Shown here: positions 14,851-24,606 of the stretch, in pieces
Position numbering within the stretch: the first letter of the stretch is position 1
Layout of the letters: each line of letters opens with the position of its first letter
DNA from: a bacterium
GTDB lineage: Bacteria > Bacillota_I > Bacilli_A > RF39 > UBA660
Reading direction: 5' to 3'
NCBI GenBank assembly: GCA_014846175.1
Contig: RKAV01000031.1
Location: 1 to 41,310, forward strand
DNA: 41,310 nucleotides
Program-made: the position numbers and the translations under genes
The notes under the pieces: model-generated
Databases searched by the model: none
What the model saw: the letters and a program-made list of their open reading frames with translations, nothing else
Told to the model about the DNA's origin: nothing

Positions 14851-16392
14851 ATGGTCTTTAGAAAACCTTATGCATTTTTAATTCAATATTTTCAAAGAAT
14901 ACATCTTTTTTTACTAGGACTTTGTTTTTATCTATTCTATAAAACAACAGCTCTTCGTACTTTTGTCAGTGAATTCATTAGAACAGAAAGTTATAATCAA
15001 GATTTAGAATCAATAAAACACTATGTTGGTTTTTTACCAGTATTTGTTATTTTACTCTGTCTTGGAATTTTACTAACATTAATGATTTTATTACGACATA
15101 AAAAGAAACCATGGAAAATTTATCTATTTCCATTCATCAACTATATCTATCTACTTGTAGTAATGCTTTATATTAGAAACTTTTTTATGGGATATAACGA
15201 ATTATCAGATATAACCAAAATAATGGCCGGAAGAGATTTACTTTTTATCGCTTATATTCCCCAATTTGCCGTTTTCCTTCTCCTAATTCTTAGAACACTT
15301 GGAATTGATCTTAATAGATTTGGCTTTAAAAATGATAAAGAATACTTAGAGATAAAAGAAGAAGATAGAGAAGAAGTAGAACTTAACTTTAACTTTGATA
15401 AAGATGTTTTTATTAGAACATTTAATAAACTATTACGTAACTTTAAATACTTCTATCATGAACACCAATTCATTTTAAATGCCATATTCACTATCATTGC
15501 TGTTTATCTAGTATCATATACTTACTATTACTTTGCTATATTACATCGTATATATAAAGAAGGAGATACTTTTCAATCTAATTTTTATCAAATAACAATT
15601 AAAGATAGTTATTTAACTAATCGTAAATCTAATGGAGATTTAATTGATAAAGATGATAAATACTCTTATGTAATAATTAAACTAGCAGTTAAAAACTTAG
15701 GAGCTAGTAGAGCAATGTATACTGATAGATTTCATTTAATGAATCTAAATAGAGAAGGAGAAAGAGCTTCTCAGTATGAAGATTATTTTAAAGAATATGG
15801 ACATACTTATGATGATACAGAATTTGCTAATAATGAAACTAAAGAATTTACTATGATTTATCGTGTTAATAGTAAATGGTGGAAAAGTAGATATATGTTA
15901 TATTATCAGGGATTAGATAAATCCTACCTATTAAGAAAAGTAAGACTTAAAGTAAAAGATTATCGAAAAGTAGCAACGAAAGATACTAAAAAACTAAAGC
16001 AAGTTATGAAAATAGGTAATAAAGACTTTGAATTTACTAAATATAAAATCTTAGATAAAGTAACATATAACACCTATAAATGTAATTCTATGGGTTGTAA
16101 CATTATGGAAGATGAAGCTACAGCATATAAAAAAGAAATACTACAAATAGACTATTTAAGTGACTATTTTGAACCGAAAGTTTTTGTTGACTTTTCTACT
16201 AAGTATGCTAAAATTAAATATGAAGATAAGAAAGGTAAAACTAGTAGTATAGATTGTGAAGATGCTATTGCAAGAGATTATACTAATAATGCACTTTATT
16301 TAAAAGTCCCAGCAACACTTAAAAAGGCTAAAAAGATTGATTTGGTTTATACTATAAATGGTGAACAATATACCTATCATATAAAAGAGTAA
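14851..16392 (+). CDS. Polytopic membrane protein with a large C-terminal exported domain
   Basis: I cannot assign this 513-residue protein to a known family. Five membrane helices are evident (about residues 18-38, 57-85, 89-112, 127-149 and 204-228), with a charged acidic loop before the last. The remaining 285 residues are hydrophilic and beta-rich. Their start, YQITIKDSYLTNRKSNGD then YSYVIIKLAVKNLG, resembles the immunoglobulin-like DUF4352/telokin-like domains found outside Gram-positive membranes. Two cysteines in YKCNSMGCNIM may pair. It is the first gene of the locus, just downstream of the divergent promoter and 15 nt from the next gene. Its place at the operon head suggests a structural membrane component; that is inference. 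Confidence 0.7.
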   Translation: MVFRKPYAFLIQYFQRIHLFLLGLCFYLFYKTTALRTFVSEFIRTESYNQDLESIKHYVGFLPVFVILLCLGILLTLMILLRHKKKPWKIYLFPFINYIYLLVVMLYIRNFFMGYNELSDITKIMAGRDLLFIAYIPQFAVFLLLILRTLGIDLNRFGFKNDKEYLEIKEEDREEVELNFNFDKDVFIRTFNKLLRNFKYFYHEHQFILNAIFTIIAVYLVSYTYYYFAILHRIYKEGDTFQSNFYQITIKDSYLTNRKSNGDLIDKDDKYSYVIIKLAVKNLGASRAMYTDRFHLMNLNREGERASQYEDYFKEYGHTYDDTEFANNETKEFTMIYRVNSKWWKSRYMLYYQGLDKSYLLRKVRLKVKDYRKVATKDTKKLKQVMKIGNKDFEFTKYKILDKVTYNTYKCNSMGCNIMEDEATAYKKEILQIDYLSDYFEPKVFVDFSTKYAKIKYEDKKGKTSSIDCEDAIARDYTNNALYLKVPATLKKAKKIDLVYTINGEQYTYHIKE

Positions 16393-16407
16393 GAAAGGAC
16401 GAAAAAT

Positions 16408-18225
16408 ATGGATAAACAAAAACTAAAAAAAACAATTATTTTAGCAGTTACAGTTCTTATTGTATTATATATATTATGGGATTTACTTCTTTATCCACAT
16501 CATGCCTTTAGACGCAATGAAAAAATATTAAGTGAAGCTGGTAAGAGATATTTTGAAATAAATAGTAGAAATCTTCCTACTGATGTGGGGAGGGTTTCTA
16601 CTGTTTCACTTGAAACACTAATTAAACAAAAATACCTAGATGAATTAAAAATAAAAAACAATCTTTGTGATATAAGAAAAAGTAATGTAAAAATGAAAAA
16701 TGAAAGTAGTGGTCAATCTTATTATACTTATCTAAAATGTGATAATAGACATAGTAATATAGATCATACGGGTCCATATATTAAATTAAATGGTAGTAAT
16801 AAGATGACTGTTAGTGTAGGAGAAGAATTCAAAGATCCAGGTATTTTTAATGTTCGTGATGACAAAGATGGAGATTTAAATATTAAAGATGTTTATATAA
16901 AAGGAACTGTAAATACTAATAAAATTGGAACTTATGAAATAACTTATACAGCTTCTGATTCTTTAGAAAATGAAACAACTGTAACTAGAACAGTTGAAGT
17001 TATTAATAAATTAAGTAGTACCGTAAAAAAAGCTACTAAAGATACAAATAACTATTATAAAGGAATACTTGTTGATAATTATATTAGCATTAACAATATT
17101 ATATTTAGAATAGTTCGTGTTAATAAAGATGATACTGTTACTGTTGTAAGTGATAGTCCACTAGCAAATATTGATTATAATGCTTCTAATGGTAGATTTG
17201 ATGATAGTAATATGGATGAATGGTTAAATAAATACTTCTATAATCTATTAAATAATAAAAGTAAAAAATTAATAGTAGAGAATAAATGGTGCGATGATAT
17301 TATAACTGACGAAACGATAGCTAAGAGTACATGTGATAGATATTCATCTAATAAGAAAGTCGGTATTTTATCAATAGAAGATTATAATAATACACTGGAT
17401 GAATACAAAAATACTTATTTAGATAGTATGGCTAGAACTTGGTATAATAACTTTACTAAGAATAAAAATGTATGGTCAATTAAATCTAACACTAAAGAAG
17501 CTTATAAAGATAATATATTATTAAATATAAGACCAGCACTAACAATTAGTAAAGAAGCAAAAATAATTTCTGGTAGTGGGGAAGAAAGTGATCCATTTAT
17601 AATTGGAGCAGAAACAAAAGCTACAAGAGATATGAAAGTTAATAAATTAGATATTGGACAAAAAATTAGTTATTCAGGTTATAATTGGGTAATAGCAGGT
17701 AAAGAAGATGATGGTACAACTGAAATTATAATGGCTGATTATTTGAATACAGGAGAAAAAGAAGGATTAGGAGATAGAGTAAATATCTCATACAATACTA
17801 AAAGTTCAGTAAAAATTTATAACCCTAAGGAAAAAGGAAATATTGGTTATCAAATTTCTAATGAAGTATCTAAGTATATTGATACAAGTTACTTAGCTAA
17901 TAAGACAATTGAAGTACCTATATATGATAAAAATGTAACTTATAAAGGAGAACATGAAACAAAAACTTATAAAGTAAGATTATCTGTTCCATCAGTATTT
18001 GAAATATTTAGTGGTAAGTTAAAGGGAATAGGTAGTTCATATTGGTTGATTGATTCATCAAAAGAAGAAGAAAATAAAACACTTATTGAAACAGATGGAA
18101 CAACACCATTCTATTATAGAGAAACTAATAAATTGGCAGGAGTAAGATTAAGAGCTTATCTTAAAAAAGGTGTTTATGTAAAAAGTGAAAATTGTACAAA
18201 TGAGATTTGTACAATTGGAAAATAA
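16408..18225 (+). CDS. Membrane-anchored surface protein with an Ig-like domain, paralog of the gene at 39800
   Basis: This 605-residue protein has a signal anchor at residues 10-28 and a pilin-like stretch (ILSEAGKRYFEINSRNLP). An Ig-like DUF5011/HYR-type domain at about 119-198 is marked by GPYIKLNG, VGEEFKDPG and GTYEITYTASD. A repeated exported module follows, ending first at SGSGEESDPFII (about 390), with a further related stretch to the C-terminus, ENCTNEICTIGK. The protein near the far end of the locus (39800-41011) shares the anchored N-terminal region, the module and the same closing motif. Cysteines are paired in sequence and probably form disulfides. It is likely a surface subunit or adhesin-like component; no enzymatic motif is visible. 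Confidence 0.7.
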   Translation: MDKQKLKKTIILAVTVLIVLYILWDLLLYPHHAFRRNEKILSEAGKRYFEINSRNLPTDVGRVSTVSLETLIKQKYLDELKIKNNLCDIRKSNVKMKNESSGQSYYTYLKCDNRHSNIDHTGPYIKLNGSNKMTVSVGEEFKDPGIFNVRDDKDGDLNIKDVYIKGTVNTNKIGTYEITYTASDSLENETTVTRTVEVINKLSSTVKKATKDTNNYYKGILVDNYISINNIIFRIVRVNKDDTVTVVSDSPLANIDYNASNGRFDDSNMDEWLNKYFYNLLNNKSKKLIVENKWCDDIITDETIAKSTCDRYSSNKKVGILSIEDYNNTLDEYKNTYLDSMARTWYNNFTKNKNVWSIKSNTKEAYKDNILLNIRPALTISKEAKIISGSGEESDPFIIGAETKATRDMKVNKLDIGQKISYSGYNWVIAGKEDDGTTEIIMADYLNTGEKEGLGDRVNISYNTKSSVKIYNPKEKGNIGYQISNEVSKYIDTSYLANKTIEVPIYDKNVTYKGEHETKTYKVRLSVPSVFEIFSGKLKGIGSSYWLIDSSKEEENKTLIETDGTTPFYYRETNKLAGVRLRAYLKKGVYVKSENCTNEICTIGK

Positions 18226-18236
18226 GAGGTGCAGTG

Positions 18237-19019
18237 ATGAGTAAAAGTAAAAAAGTTATCTATTTAGCAATAAGCATTTTGGTTATTGCAATGATTATTT
18301 ATTTTGTAGTAGCAAAACCTAAAATAAGTAAATTTAAAATGCTTGATAGGGCAACAGAAATAGCAGATGCTAAAAATAGAGGAAACCGAGTGGGAGGCTG
18401 GGTAAGAGTAGAAGGAACAAATATTGACATGCCAGTAATTGTAACAAGCCCGGGCCTATATAAAGATAAAAATGTTAATGGAAGTTATGGTACAGTTTAT
18501 TCAAGACCTGATAGTGAAACTAATCATCCCAGTGTAGTATCCCATAATATTAGAAATGTATCTAGAAAACCAATAGTTGGTGATGATACCATGACAGGTT
18601 TTGAACAATTAATGAGCTTTATTTATCTTGACTTTATTAAAGAAAATCAATATATAGCATATACAGATGTTAATGGTAAACAATCAATATATAAGATTTA
18701 TGCAGTATCACTTATTAATGATGATCAAAAAGCAACATATAAAGATACCTATACAGAACAAGAAGAAGATGAATATATTGATAAAGCTAAAAATGAAAGC
18801 ATGTATGATATAGATGTAGATGTAGATGCAACAGATAAACAAATAAGTCTTCTAACTTGTACTAGATTTTATGGTAGTGATACATCCTATAGTTTTAAAG
18901 TAGATGCTAGAGAATTAAGAACAGGTGAAAAACAGCAACTAGCTAAAGTAAAGACAAATAATAACTATAAAAAGATAGAAAAACGAATGAAGGAAGGTAC
19001 AAAAAATGATAAAGCATAA
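18237..19019 (+). CDS. Sortase, class B-like
   Basis: A membrane-anchored cysteine transpeptidase of 260 residues. An N-terminal helix (about residues 6-25) is followed by the sortase barrel opening GWVRVEGTNIDMPVI. The catalytic residues are His in VSHNIRN (about 102), Cys in SLLTCTRF (about 207) and Arg in VDARELRTG (about 224). The spacing and the YGTVYSRPDSET stretch are closest to class B enzymes. ATG 18237 follows AAGAGGTG; upstream in-frame codons overlap the preceding gene without family similarity. No protein in the window carries a clear LPxTG-type motif with a membrane helix and basic tail, so its substrate is unidentified. It may attach or cross-link components of this locus. Confidence 0.88.
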   Translation: MSKSKKVIYLAISILVIAMIIYFVVAKPKISKFKMLDRATEIADAKNRGNRVGGWVRVEGTNIDMPVIVTSPGLYKDKNVNGSYGTVYSRPDSETNHPSVVSHNIRNVSRKPIVGDDTMTGFEQLMSFIYLDFIKENQYIAYTDVNGKQSIYKIYAVSLINDDQKATYKDTYTEQEEDEYIDKAKNESMYDIDVDVDATDKQISLLTCTRFYGSDTSYSFKVDARELRTGEKQQLAKVKTNNNYKKIEKRMKEGTKNDKA

Positions 19020-21927
19020 GAAAATAAAATTACTTAGTTTAATTGTAATAGCATGTATATTTTTAACACCTACTACTAAATCAGCAAGCAATCCTTGTCC
19101 TACAGCTGAAGGCTTTGTTCAGGAGTATTTAAACTTAAATGGTAGTGGTAGTACAATAGGAGAACGAGCTTATGTAAAAAATGGTAATATAATTACTTAT
19201 AGCATTAAGCCTAAATATATTCCTTATGTTACTATTTATCTTGGAGAAACTCTTTTGACTCCCGATGCTAATGGAAACTTGTCAATAAATCTTGTTGAAG
19301 CTGATGAAAAAGGAGGTGTAATTTCCTTTAACTTTGTATCAGCACCAAAAGAGGAAGAAAAAGATACAAAGAAAAAAGGAAATAAGGTTGAAGGCGTTTT
19401 AGGCTCAACAGATGATTGTACAGCTGAATATAATCAAACCTTTACTAGTGACGGAGGAATAATTGAATTTACTCCAGAAGAAAAAAATGATATTCAAAAT
19501 TCATTAAATGAAATTGGCAATTTACAAAAAGAAAATAATATTGTTACACCAGGATTTGATGATCCGATTGGTGGAGACTTCATTAAAGTAAGTAATCCAA
19601 CCAAGGCTACTAAGCTAATGTGTAAATATGATAAAGATTCAGGTAAAACTGTTCAAAAATATACTTATACTGGTCAAAAAGATACAGGAGATCAATGGTG
19701 TAAAGTTACATGTCGTGAAGACGTAGTAGTATCAATGGACCCTCCAGTTATTACACAATCAGGAATGTGCTTTAGTTATGTAGCAGATATTAAAACTAAA
19801 TCAGTTTGTAAAGCAGAATACTTAAAACCAGCACCCGTATTACATTATGGTTGTACAGCAGGAAGTTGGTGTTCAGGAGGAACAGATAAAGGTGGACCAA
19901 ATGAATCATTTGATAGCTGTGTAAATTCATGTGATGGTGGTGAATATACTCAATCTTGTATTAATAAATGTTACAATAAAGTATATGGTACAACGGAAGA
20001 TACAACAACTACTGAAAAGAAATCAACTACTAAGAAAGTAAGTAATACTACAACAGATACAAAGAAAGATACTACAACAAAAGATAATGAAAGCGAAGGA
20101 CTTACTTATCTTAATAATTTAAAAGCTAATAATGAATTTATAGAACCAACTAAACTAGCGGGCCAAAGTACTTACGTTGATATTGGTGGAAGTGTTGGAA
20201 AAGTTAGATGTTATACAGATGAGGAATTAAAAGTACCGGGTCTTAGTGCAGAAGATGTTTATAACTCTAAGAAATATCTACCTGGCGGAACTTATGCTAA
20301 TGGAGGATGGAAATGGACAAATCCTTCAAAAAGTACAACAGGTTATTATTCAATTAATAAAAATGGGCAAAAAATATGGCATAATAGTAATGGATGTCCT
20401 AGTAATATAAGTTATCATTATTTTGTTAGTTTAGCTAAAACAGCACTTACTCTACAAGAATTAAATGGTACCTTTAAGTTTCCTACAGGTCGTATTCATA
20501 GATATGAACCACTTAATGCAGGAGGAGCTTTAAGAAGAGTAGAAGTTGATGGCGTACGTAATCTATGTCAAGAAAACTGTGGAACTTCTAGTTCTTGTCA
20601 AAGTGTAGTTAATAGCTACAATGCTTCAGGTGTTAATAATAAAGGTCAAACAGTTCAAGCTTATGATAGAGACCAAAATATTGTTACTAAAGAACAAGCT
20701 AAAATGATATTTGATGCTGAAGTTAAAAAATGGAAAGAAGACCAAAAGAAATGTAAGGCTTCTGCTAATGATTGTACAACTCTAAAGAGTAACTATGTTA
20801 TAAAAACTAGTGAAATAAGTAAAAGATCCGGAAAAGATTTAGGAGAAAAATATACCTCTAATCAAAATGGTAAGAATATAACAGCTAGTGGCGATGGTGG
20901 ATATACTAGTATGGTAATCAATACTAACGGAAGATGTGTTACTGGTAGCTGTGAAAATAGTAGTAGTGAATACTGTTCTAACTTAGATAGTACTAAGAAT
21001 AATAGTGAATTAGTAACTTACTGTAATGATAAAGAATCTTGTAAGAATTCTGGTACACCTGGATGTAAAGCAGGAAATATTTGTTATGACCATCATACGA
21101 CAATTTCATTCCCTAAAAACTATATGAATGTTAAGACAGGTCAAACAAGAGTAGAAATACCTAAAGACCAATTACCTCACTTTGTAGCACTTGGTAATGC
21201 TTATTGTACAAACTTATCTACTAAAGAAGTTAATACTGCTTGGTATGATTATAAATTAGATGATACTAATAAAACTGCTAAGCCAGAAGAAAGTAAAATT
21301 ACAAAGAATATTACTGCTAAGATTAATGATTATGGAATATTTAAATGGAATTTTGATTTATCTTGTTTCTTCGCTATTAAAAATCCAACTACAGGAGAAT
21401 GTAATGGTGATGATTGTAAAGAGAAAAAATGTAAAGATGGTAAATGTGATACTTCCACAGATGGTGGAATAGAAACACCACTATCAAATGCAAAAGTACG
21501 TGCTGTTGATACAACTGATTTATTCCCTAACCGTGAAGCAAGATTTAACTGGAGTAGTAAAGCTAAAAACGTAAGTAATAAAAACTATAAGATTGATCCA
21601 GAAGCATTAGTAAAAGAAATTGAAACCTTAGGTGATGCTGTTTATGATGAATCAAAAGAAAATCAAAACCTTGATTATCATGCTAAATTAACTCCAGAAA
21701 AAATAAATGAGATTAGAGCTTATAATAAAAGTAAAAAGACTTATAATGATACAGAAAATGGAACTGGTGTTAATAAAATTTCTGGTGAAAAAACTTGGGG
21801 TGTTACAGTTTATCGTAGTAATTTCTTAGACAGGTTACAAAATGAAAATGTCCTATTAAAACGTGGACTTAGAGGATGTAATAACCAATCAAGTGTTAAT
21901 ACTTGTGCAACTGAGGAGGGTAAATAG
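19006..21927 (+). CDS. Large cysteine-rich exported protein
   Basis: The largest product of the locus, 973 residues, of a family I do not recognise. A signal peptide is clear (KHKKIKLLSLIVIACIFL then TPTTKSAS), with cleavage likely near residue 28. There is no other membrane helix and no sorting signal, so it should be released or held by partners. I count about 35 cysteines, many in closely spaced pairs (CTAGSWCSGG, CVNSCDGG, CQENCGTSSSC, CNGDDCKEKKC), implying a disulfide-stabilised fold. A threonine-rich linker (around residues 325-365) divides an N-terminal region from a larger C-terminal one. The start overlaps the sortase gene by 14 nt. It is a candidate secreted product or tip protein of the apparatus, which is inference. 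Confidence 0.75.
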   Translation: MIKHKKIKLLSLIVIACIFLTPTTKSASNPCPTAEGFVQEYLNLNGSGSTIGERAYVKNGNIITYSIKPKYIPYVTIYLGETLLTPDANGNLSINLVEADEKGGVISFNFVSAPKEEEKDTKKKGNKVEGVLGSTDDCTAEYNQTFTSDGGIIEFTPEEKNDIQNSLNEIGNLQKENNIVTPGFDDPIGGDFIKVSNPTKATKLMCKYDKDSGKTVQKYTYTGQKDTGDQWCKVTCREDVVVSMDPPVITQSGMCFSYVADIKTKSVCKAEYLKPAPVLHYGCTAGSWCSGGTDKGGPNESFDSCVNSCDGGEYTQSCINKCYNKVYGTTEDTTTTEKKSTTKKVSNTTTDTKKDTTTKDNESEGLTYLNNLKANNEFIEPTKLAGQSTYVDIGGSVGKVRCYTDEELKVPGLSAEDVYNSKKYLPGGTYANGGWKWTNPSKSTTGYYSINKNGQKIWHNSNGCPSNISYHYFVSLAKTALTLQELNGTFKFPTGRIHRYEPLNAGGALRRVEVDGVRNLCQENCGTSSSCQSVVNSYNASGVNNKGQTVQAYDRDQNIVTKEQAKMIFDAEVKKWKEDQKKCKASANDCTTLKSNYVIKTSEISKRSGKDLGEKYTSNQNGKNITASGDGGYTSMVINTNGRCVTGSCENSSSEYCSNLDSTKNNSELVTYCNDKESCKNSGTPGCKAGNICYDHHTTISFPKNYMNVKTGQTRVEIPKDQLPHFVALGNAYCTNLSTKEVNTAWYDYKLDDTNKTAKPEESKITKNITAKINDYGIFKWNFDLSCFFAIKNPTTGECNGDDCKEKKCKDGKCDTSTDGGIETPLSNAKVRAVDTTDLFPNREARFNWSSKAKNVSNKNYKIDPEALVKEIETLGDAVYDESKENQNLDYHAKLTPEKINEIRAYNKSKKTYNDTENGTGVNKISGEKTWGVTVYRSNFLDRLQNENVLLKRGLRGCNNQSSVNTCATEEGK

Positions 21928-21928
21928 T

Positions 21929-22420
21929 ATGAATAGAGCAATGTTAATAATTGGAATAATTATGCTAGCAATGTTTACTTTTGGAGTAATTAATATAACA
22001 TCAAATTATCAGTCTGGTAATGAACTTGATTATTACCTACTAAAAGAAACAACTGAAGCTGCTATGATTGATGCTACAGATATTGGTTATTATAGAATGA
22101 GTGGAGGATTATACAGAATTGATAAAGAGAAGTTCGTAGAAAGCTTTCTACGACGCTTCTCTCAAAACGTTGTTAATACTAGAGATTATGATATAAAATT
22201 CTACGATATAAATGAAACTCCACCAAAAGTTACCATTAAAGTAGATTCTGATACCTCAGTAGCATTTAATGATGATCAATTACACATGAGTAATAAAATT
22301 ACTAGTATAATGGAAACAGATTATGAAACTAATGAGTTAACAACAAGACTTGCAAATAGTGGAAAACTTGATTATAGCAAGATTGATGAAGTATATACTA
22401 AACTCTTAGCTACAAGTTAA
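21929..22420 (+). CDS. Pseudopilin/TadE-like anchored protein
   Basis: A 163-residue protein with one N-terminal hydrophobic helix directly after a short basic start (MNRAMLIIGIIMLAMFTFGV) and a hydrophilic exported domain. This is the architecture of TadE-like minor pilins and pseudopilins. The segment EATEAAMIDA-like (TTEAAMIDATDIGYYR) just after the helix resembles the alpha-helical continuation seen in such proteins. I do not recognise a more precise family. The start ATG 21929 is two bases after the stop of the cysteine-rich gene, with GAGGAGGG upstream; earlier in-frame codons lie inside that gene. It is followed after 21 nt by the CpaB-like gene, placing it in the Tad-like part of the locus. 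Confidence 0.65.
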   Translation: MNRAMLIIGIIMLAMFTFGVINITSNYQSGNELDYYLLKETTEAAMIDATDIGYYRMSGGLYRIDKEKFVESFLRRFSQNVVNTRDYDIKFYDINETPPKVTIKVDSDTSVAFNDDQLHMSNKITSIMETDYETNELTTRLANSGKLDYSKIDEVYTKLLATS

Positions 22421-22441
22421 GAATAGAAAGGAAGGATAAAA

Positions 22442-23260
22442 ATGAATAGTTTTAGTGTAGGAATAAAAAAATTTTTTTCCAATAAAAATACAGTTACAGT
22501 AGTAGGAGTTGCTCTTGCTATTCTAGTATTATATTTTGGATATGAATGGAGGGTAAAAAGTTCCATTAATCCTGTAACTGTTCCTTATGCTTTAAAAACA
22601 ATTAGCCCAGGAACACAAATAACAGATGAATTAATAGGTACAATAGAGGTACCACCAGCTATGATAAAAGGTAATGCTTATACAAGAAAATCTGATGTTG
22701 TAGATATGTATGCAGCTATTGATACAGTAATACCAGAAGGTAGTTTATTTTATCAAAGAAGTGTTGTAAGTAAAGAAAAATTAAAAACAAATATCTTATC
22801 TTATCCAAAGAATTATGTTTTATATAACTTAACCGTTAATATGTCTAGTACATATAGTAACTCTATGGTACCAGGTAACTATATTGATATTTATCTAAAA
22901 GTTATGAATCATGTTGATGAAAATGAAACAGTTACTGAGAATAATGATAAGATTATGGTAGGTAAATTACTAGAAAATGTTAAAATATTAGGAGTTTATG
23001 ATAGTAATGGACAAAGCGTATTTGCTAACGTTGATGAAAATAGAACACCAGCACAAATAATCTTTGCTGTACCAGAAGAATATCATATCTTATTACGTAA
23101 AGCATCTTACTTAAGAGCTTATGACTCTGAAATTATTCCAGTACCAACTAATGAAAGCTTAGAAAAACATCCAGGAGATGTAAAAATATCTAACGAAGAC
23201 TTAAAGAACTTTATTAATAGAGTAACAGCTATGACTGAAGCAGATCTTGCTCAACAATAG
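22442..23260 (+). CDS. cpaB: CpaB/RcpC-like SAF-domain pilus assembly protein
   Basis: A 272-residue protein with one membrane helix (about residues 18-36) followed by an exported SAF domain: VPYALKTISPGTQITDELIG, IEVPPAMI and IDTVIPEGSLFYQRSVV. This is the pattern of CpaB/RcpC proteins of Flp/Tad pilus systems. After it comes a beta-rich domain (YNLTVNMSSTYSNSMVPGNY) with the family's PGxxIDI motif. In Gram-negative bacteria CpaB supports the secretin; in Gram-positive Tad systems, which lack an outer membrane, it is thought to act in the wall zone. Immediately downstream lies the CpaF ATPase, so it belongs to a Tad apparatus. Confidence 0.85.
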   Translation: MNSFSVGIKKFFSNKNTVTVVGVALAILVLYFGYEWRVKSSINPVTVPYALKTISPGTQITDELIGTIEVPPAMIKGNAYTRKSDVVDMYAAIDTVIPEGSLFYQRSVVSKEKLKTNILSYPKNYVLYNLTVNMSSTYSNSMVPGNYIDIYLKVMNHVDENETVTENNDKIMVGKLLENVKILGVYDSNGQSVFANVDENRTPAQIIFAVPEEYHILLRKASYLRAYDSEIIPVPTNESLEKHPGDVKISNEDLKNFINRVTAMTEADLAQQ

Positions 23261-23281
23261 TTAAAGAAAGAGGGTAATAAA

Positions 23282-24592
23282 ATGACTGAATCCATTTTTG
23301 ATAAATTAGACTTTGGAGTATTGAAACCACTACTAGATGATGATGATATAACAGATATTTCATATTGTAATCATGGTCAAGTATGGATTCGCTCTTTAAC
23401 CGATGGTTCAAAAAGAACAGAAGTAGCAGGACTTGACGATGCTTTTATGGAAAAACTTGCCTTTCAGTGCTCTAACGTTATGGGAACAACATTTAATAAT
23501 GCTAAACCATTCCTAGACGCTGAAAGTGCTGAACTTCGTCTAAACTTTGTTCATCAATCAATTGCTACTAACGGAATAGCTGCTGTTATTCGTAAAACAC
23601 CAGCTAAGATTAGACTTTCTAAAGATAAACTATTAGCAGAAGATTACTTTACAGCTAATATTCATGATATATTAATAAAATGTGTTGAAGGACATTGTAA
23701 CATCATGGTAAGTGGTGAAACTGGTTCAGGTAAAACAGAATTTGTTAAATACCTAGCTAGTCATACTAAAGAAAATGAAAAGATTATTACTATTGAAGAT
23801 ACACTAGAACTTCACTTAGATAAAATTTTCCCACATCGTGATATAGTTGCTATGAAAACTAATAACGTTGCTAGTTATACAGATGTATTAGTTACTTGTA
23901 TGCGTCAGAATCCAAAGTGGATTCTACTATCCGAAGTACGTAGTGCTGAAGCAGTTACTGCCGTTAGAAACTCAATATCATCAGGACATAATATCTTATC
24001 AACAATTCATGCTGATAAAGCAAGTGCTATTCCATATCGTTTATATTCACTTTTGGAAACAGATATTGATGTAGATCAATTCTTAACCACTATTTATCGT
24101 TATATTCAATTAGGTGTTCATATTAAAGCCTATTACAGTAAACAATATGGTAAATTCCACCGTGAAGTAGATGAAGTAGTAGAGTTTTATGTAGATGAAA
24201 ATAATAAACCAATAAGTCATATTTTATATCAAAAAACTTTTGGTCAAAAACCAGTACAAAATATGCCTAGTAAAAACTTATTAGAATACTTAGAAAATCA
24301 AAATATTAATATTGATAATTTATTAACTAATAAAGATTCAATGGTTAATCTAGATAGTGAATTAGAAAAAATGGAGACACCATCTACTAGTGAAGAAAAA
24401 GTTACTATCGTAACACCTAGTAATACAAATGAACAACTAGTAACACCATCAATAATACCAGTGATGCCAGAAGTTAATCAAAATGTACAAAGTATTACAC
24501 CAATTAATAATTCACAACAAGTTGTACAAAATTCTAATACAGTAAGTCCAGTAACAGGACAAAATATTCCATTTCCTAGTGAAGTGTTGTAG
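23282..24592 (+). CDS. cpaF: CpaF/TadA-type secretion ATPase (VirB11 family)
   Basis: The cytoplasmic hexameric ATPase that powers Tad pilus assembly. It shows Walker A SGETGSGKTEF (about residues 143-152), the Asp box IITIEDTLEL, a Walker B region in PKWILLSEVRSAEA and the His box GHNILSTIHADKA. The N-terminal domain has the usual ITDISYCNHGQVWI motif. Residues from about 350 to 436 form a tail rich in S, T, P, N and Q that is absent from typical CpaF and probably disordered. The following genes encode TadB- and TadC-like platform proteins, which fixes the assignment to a Tad system rather than to VirB11 of the T4SS genes further down. Confidence 0.93.
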   Translation: MTESIFDKLDFGVLKPLLDDDDITDISYCNHGQVWIRSLTDGSKRTEVAGLDDAFMEKLAFQCSNVMGTTFNNAKPFLDAESAELRLNFVHQSIATNGIAAVIRKTPAKIRLSKDKLLAEDYFTANIHDILIKCVEGHCNIMVSGETGSGKTEFVKYLASHTKENEKIITIEDTLELHLDKIFPHRDIVAMKTNNVASYTDVLVTCMRQNPKWILLSEVRSAEAVTAVRNSISSGHNILSTIHADKASAIPYRLYSLLETDIDVDQFLTTIYRYIQLGVHIKAYYSKQYGKFHREVDEVVEFYVDENNKPISHILYQKTFGQKPVQNMPSKNLLEYLENQNINIDNLLTNKDSMVNLDSELEKMETPSTSEEKVTIVTPSNTNEQLVTPSIIPVMPEVNQNVQSITPINNSQQVVQNSNTVSPVTGQNIPFPSEVL

Positions 24593-24606
24593 AAGGGAGT
24601 GATTAT

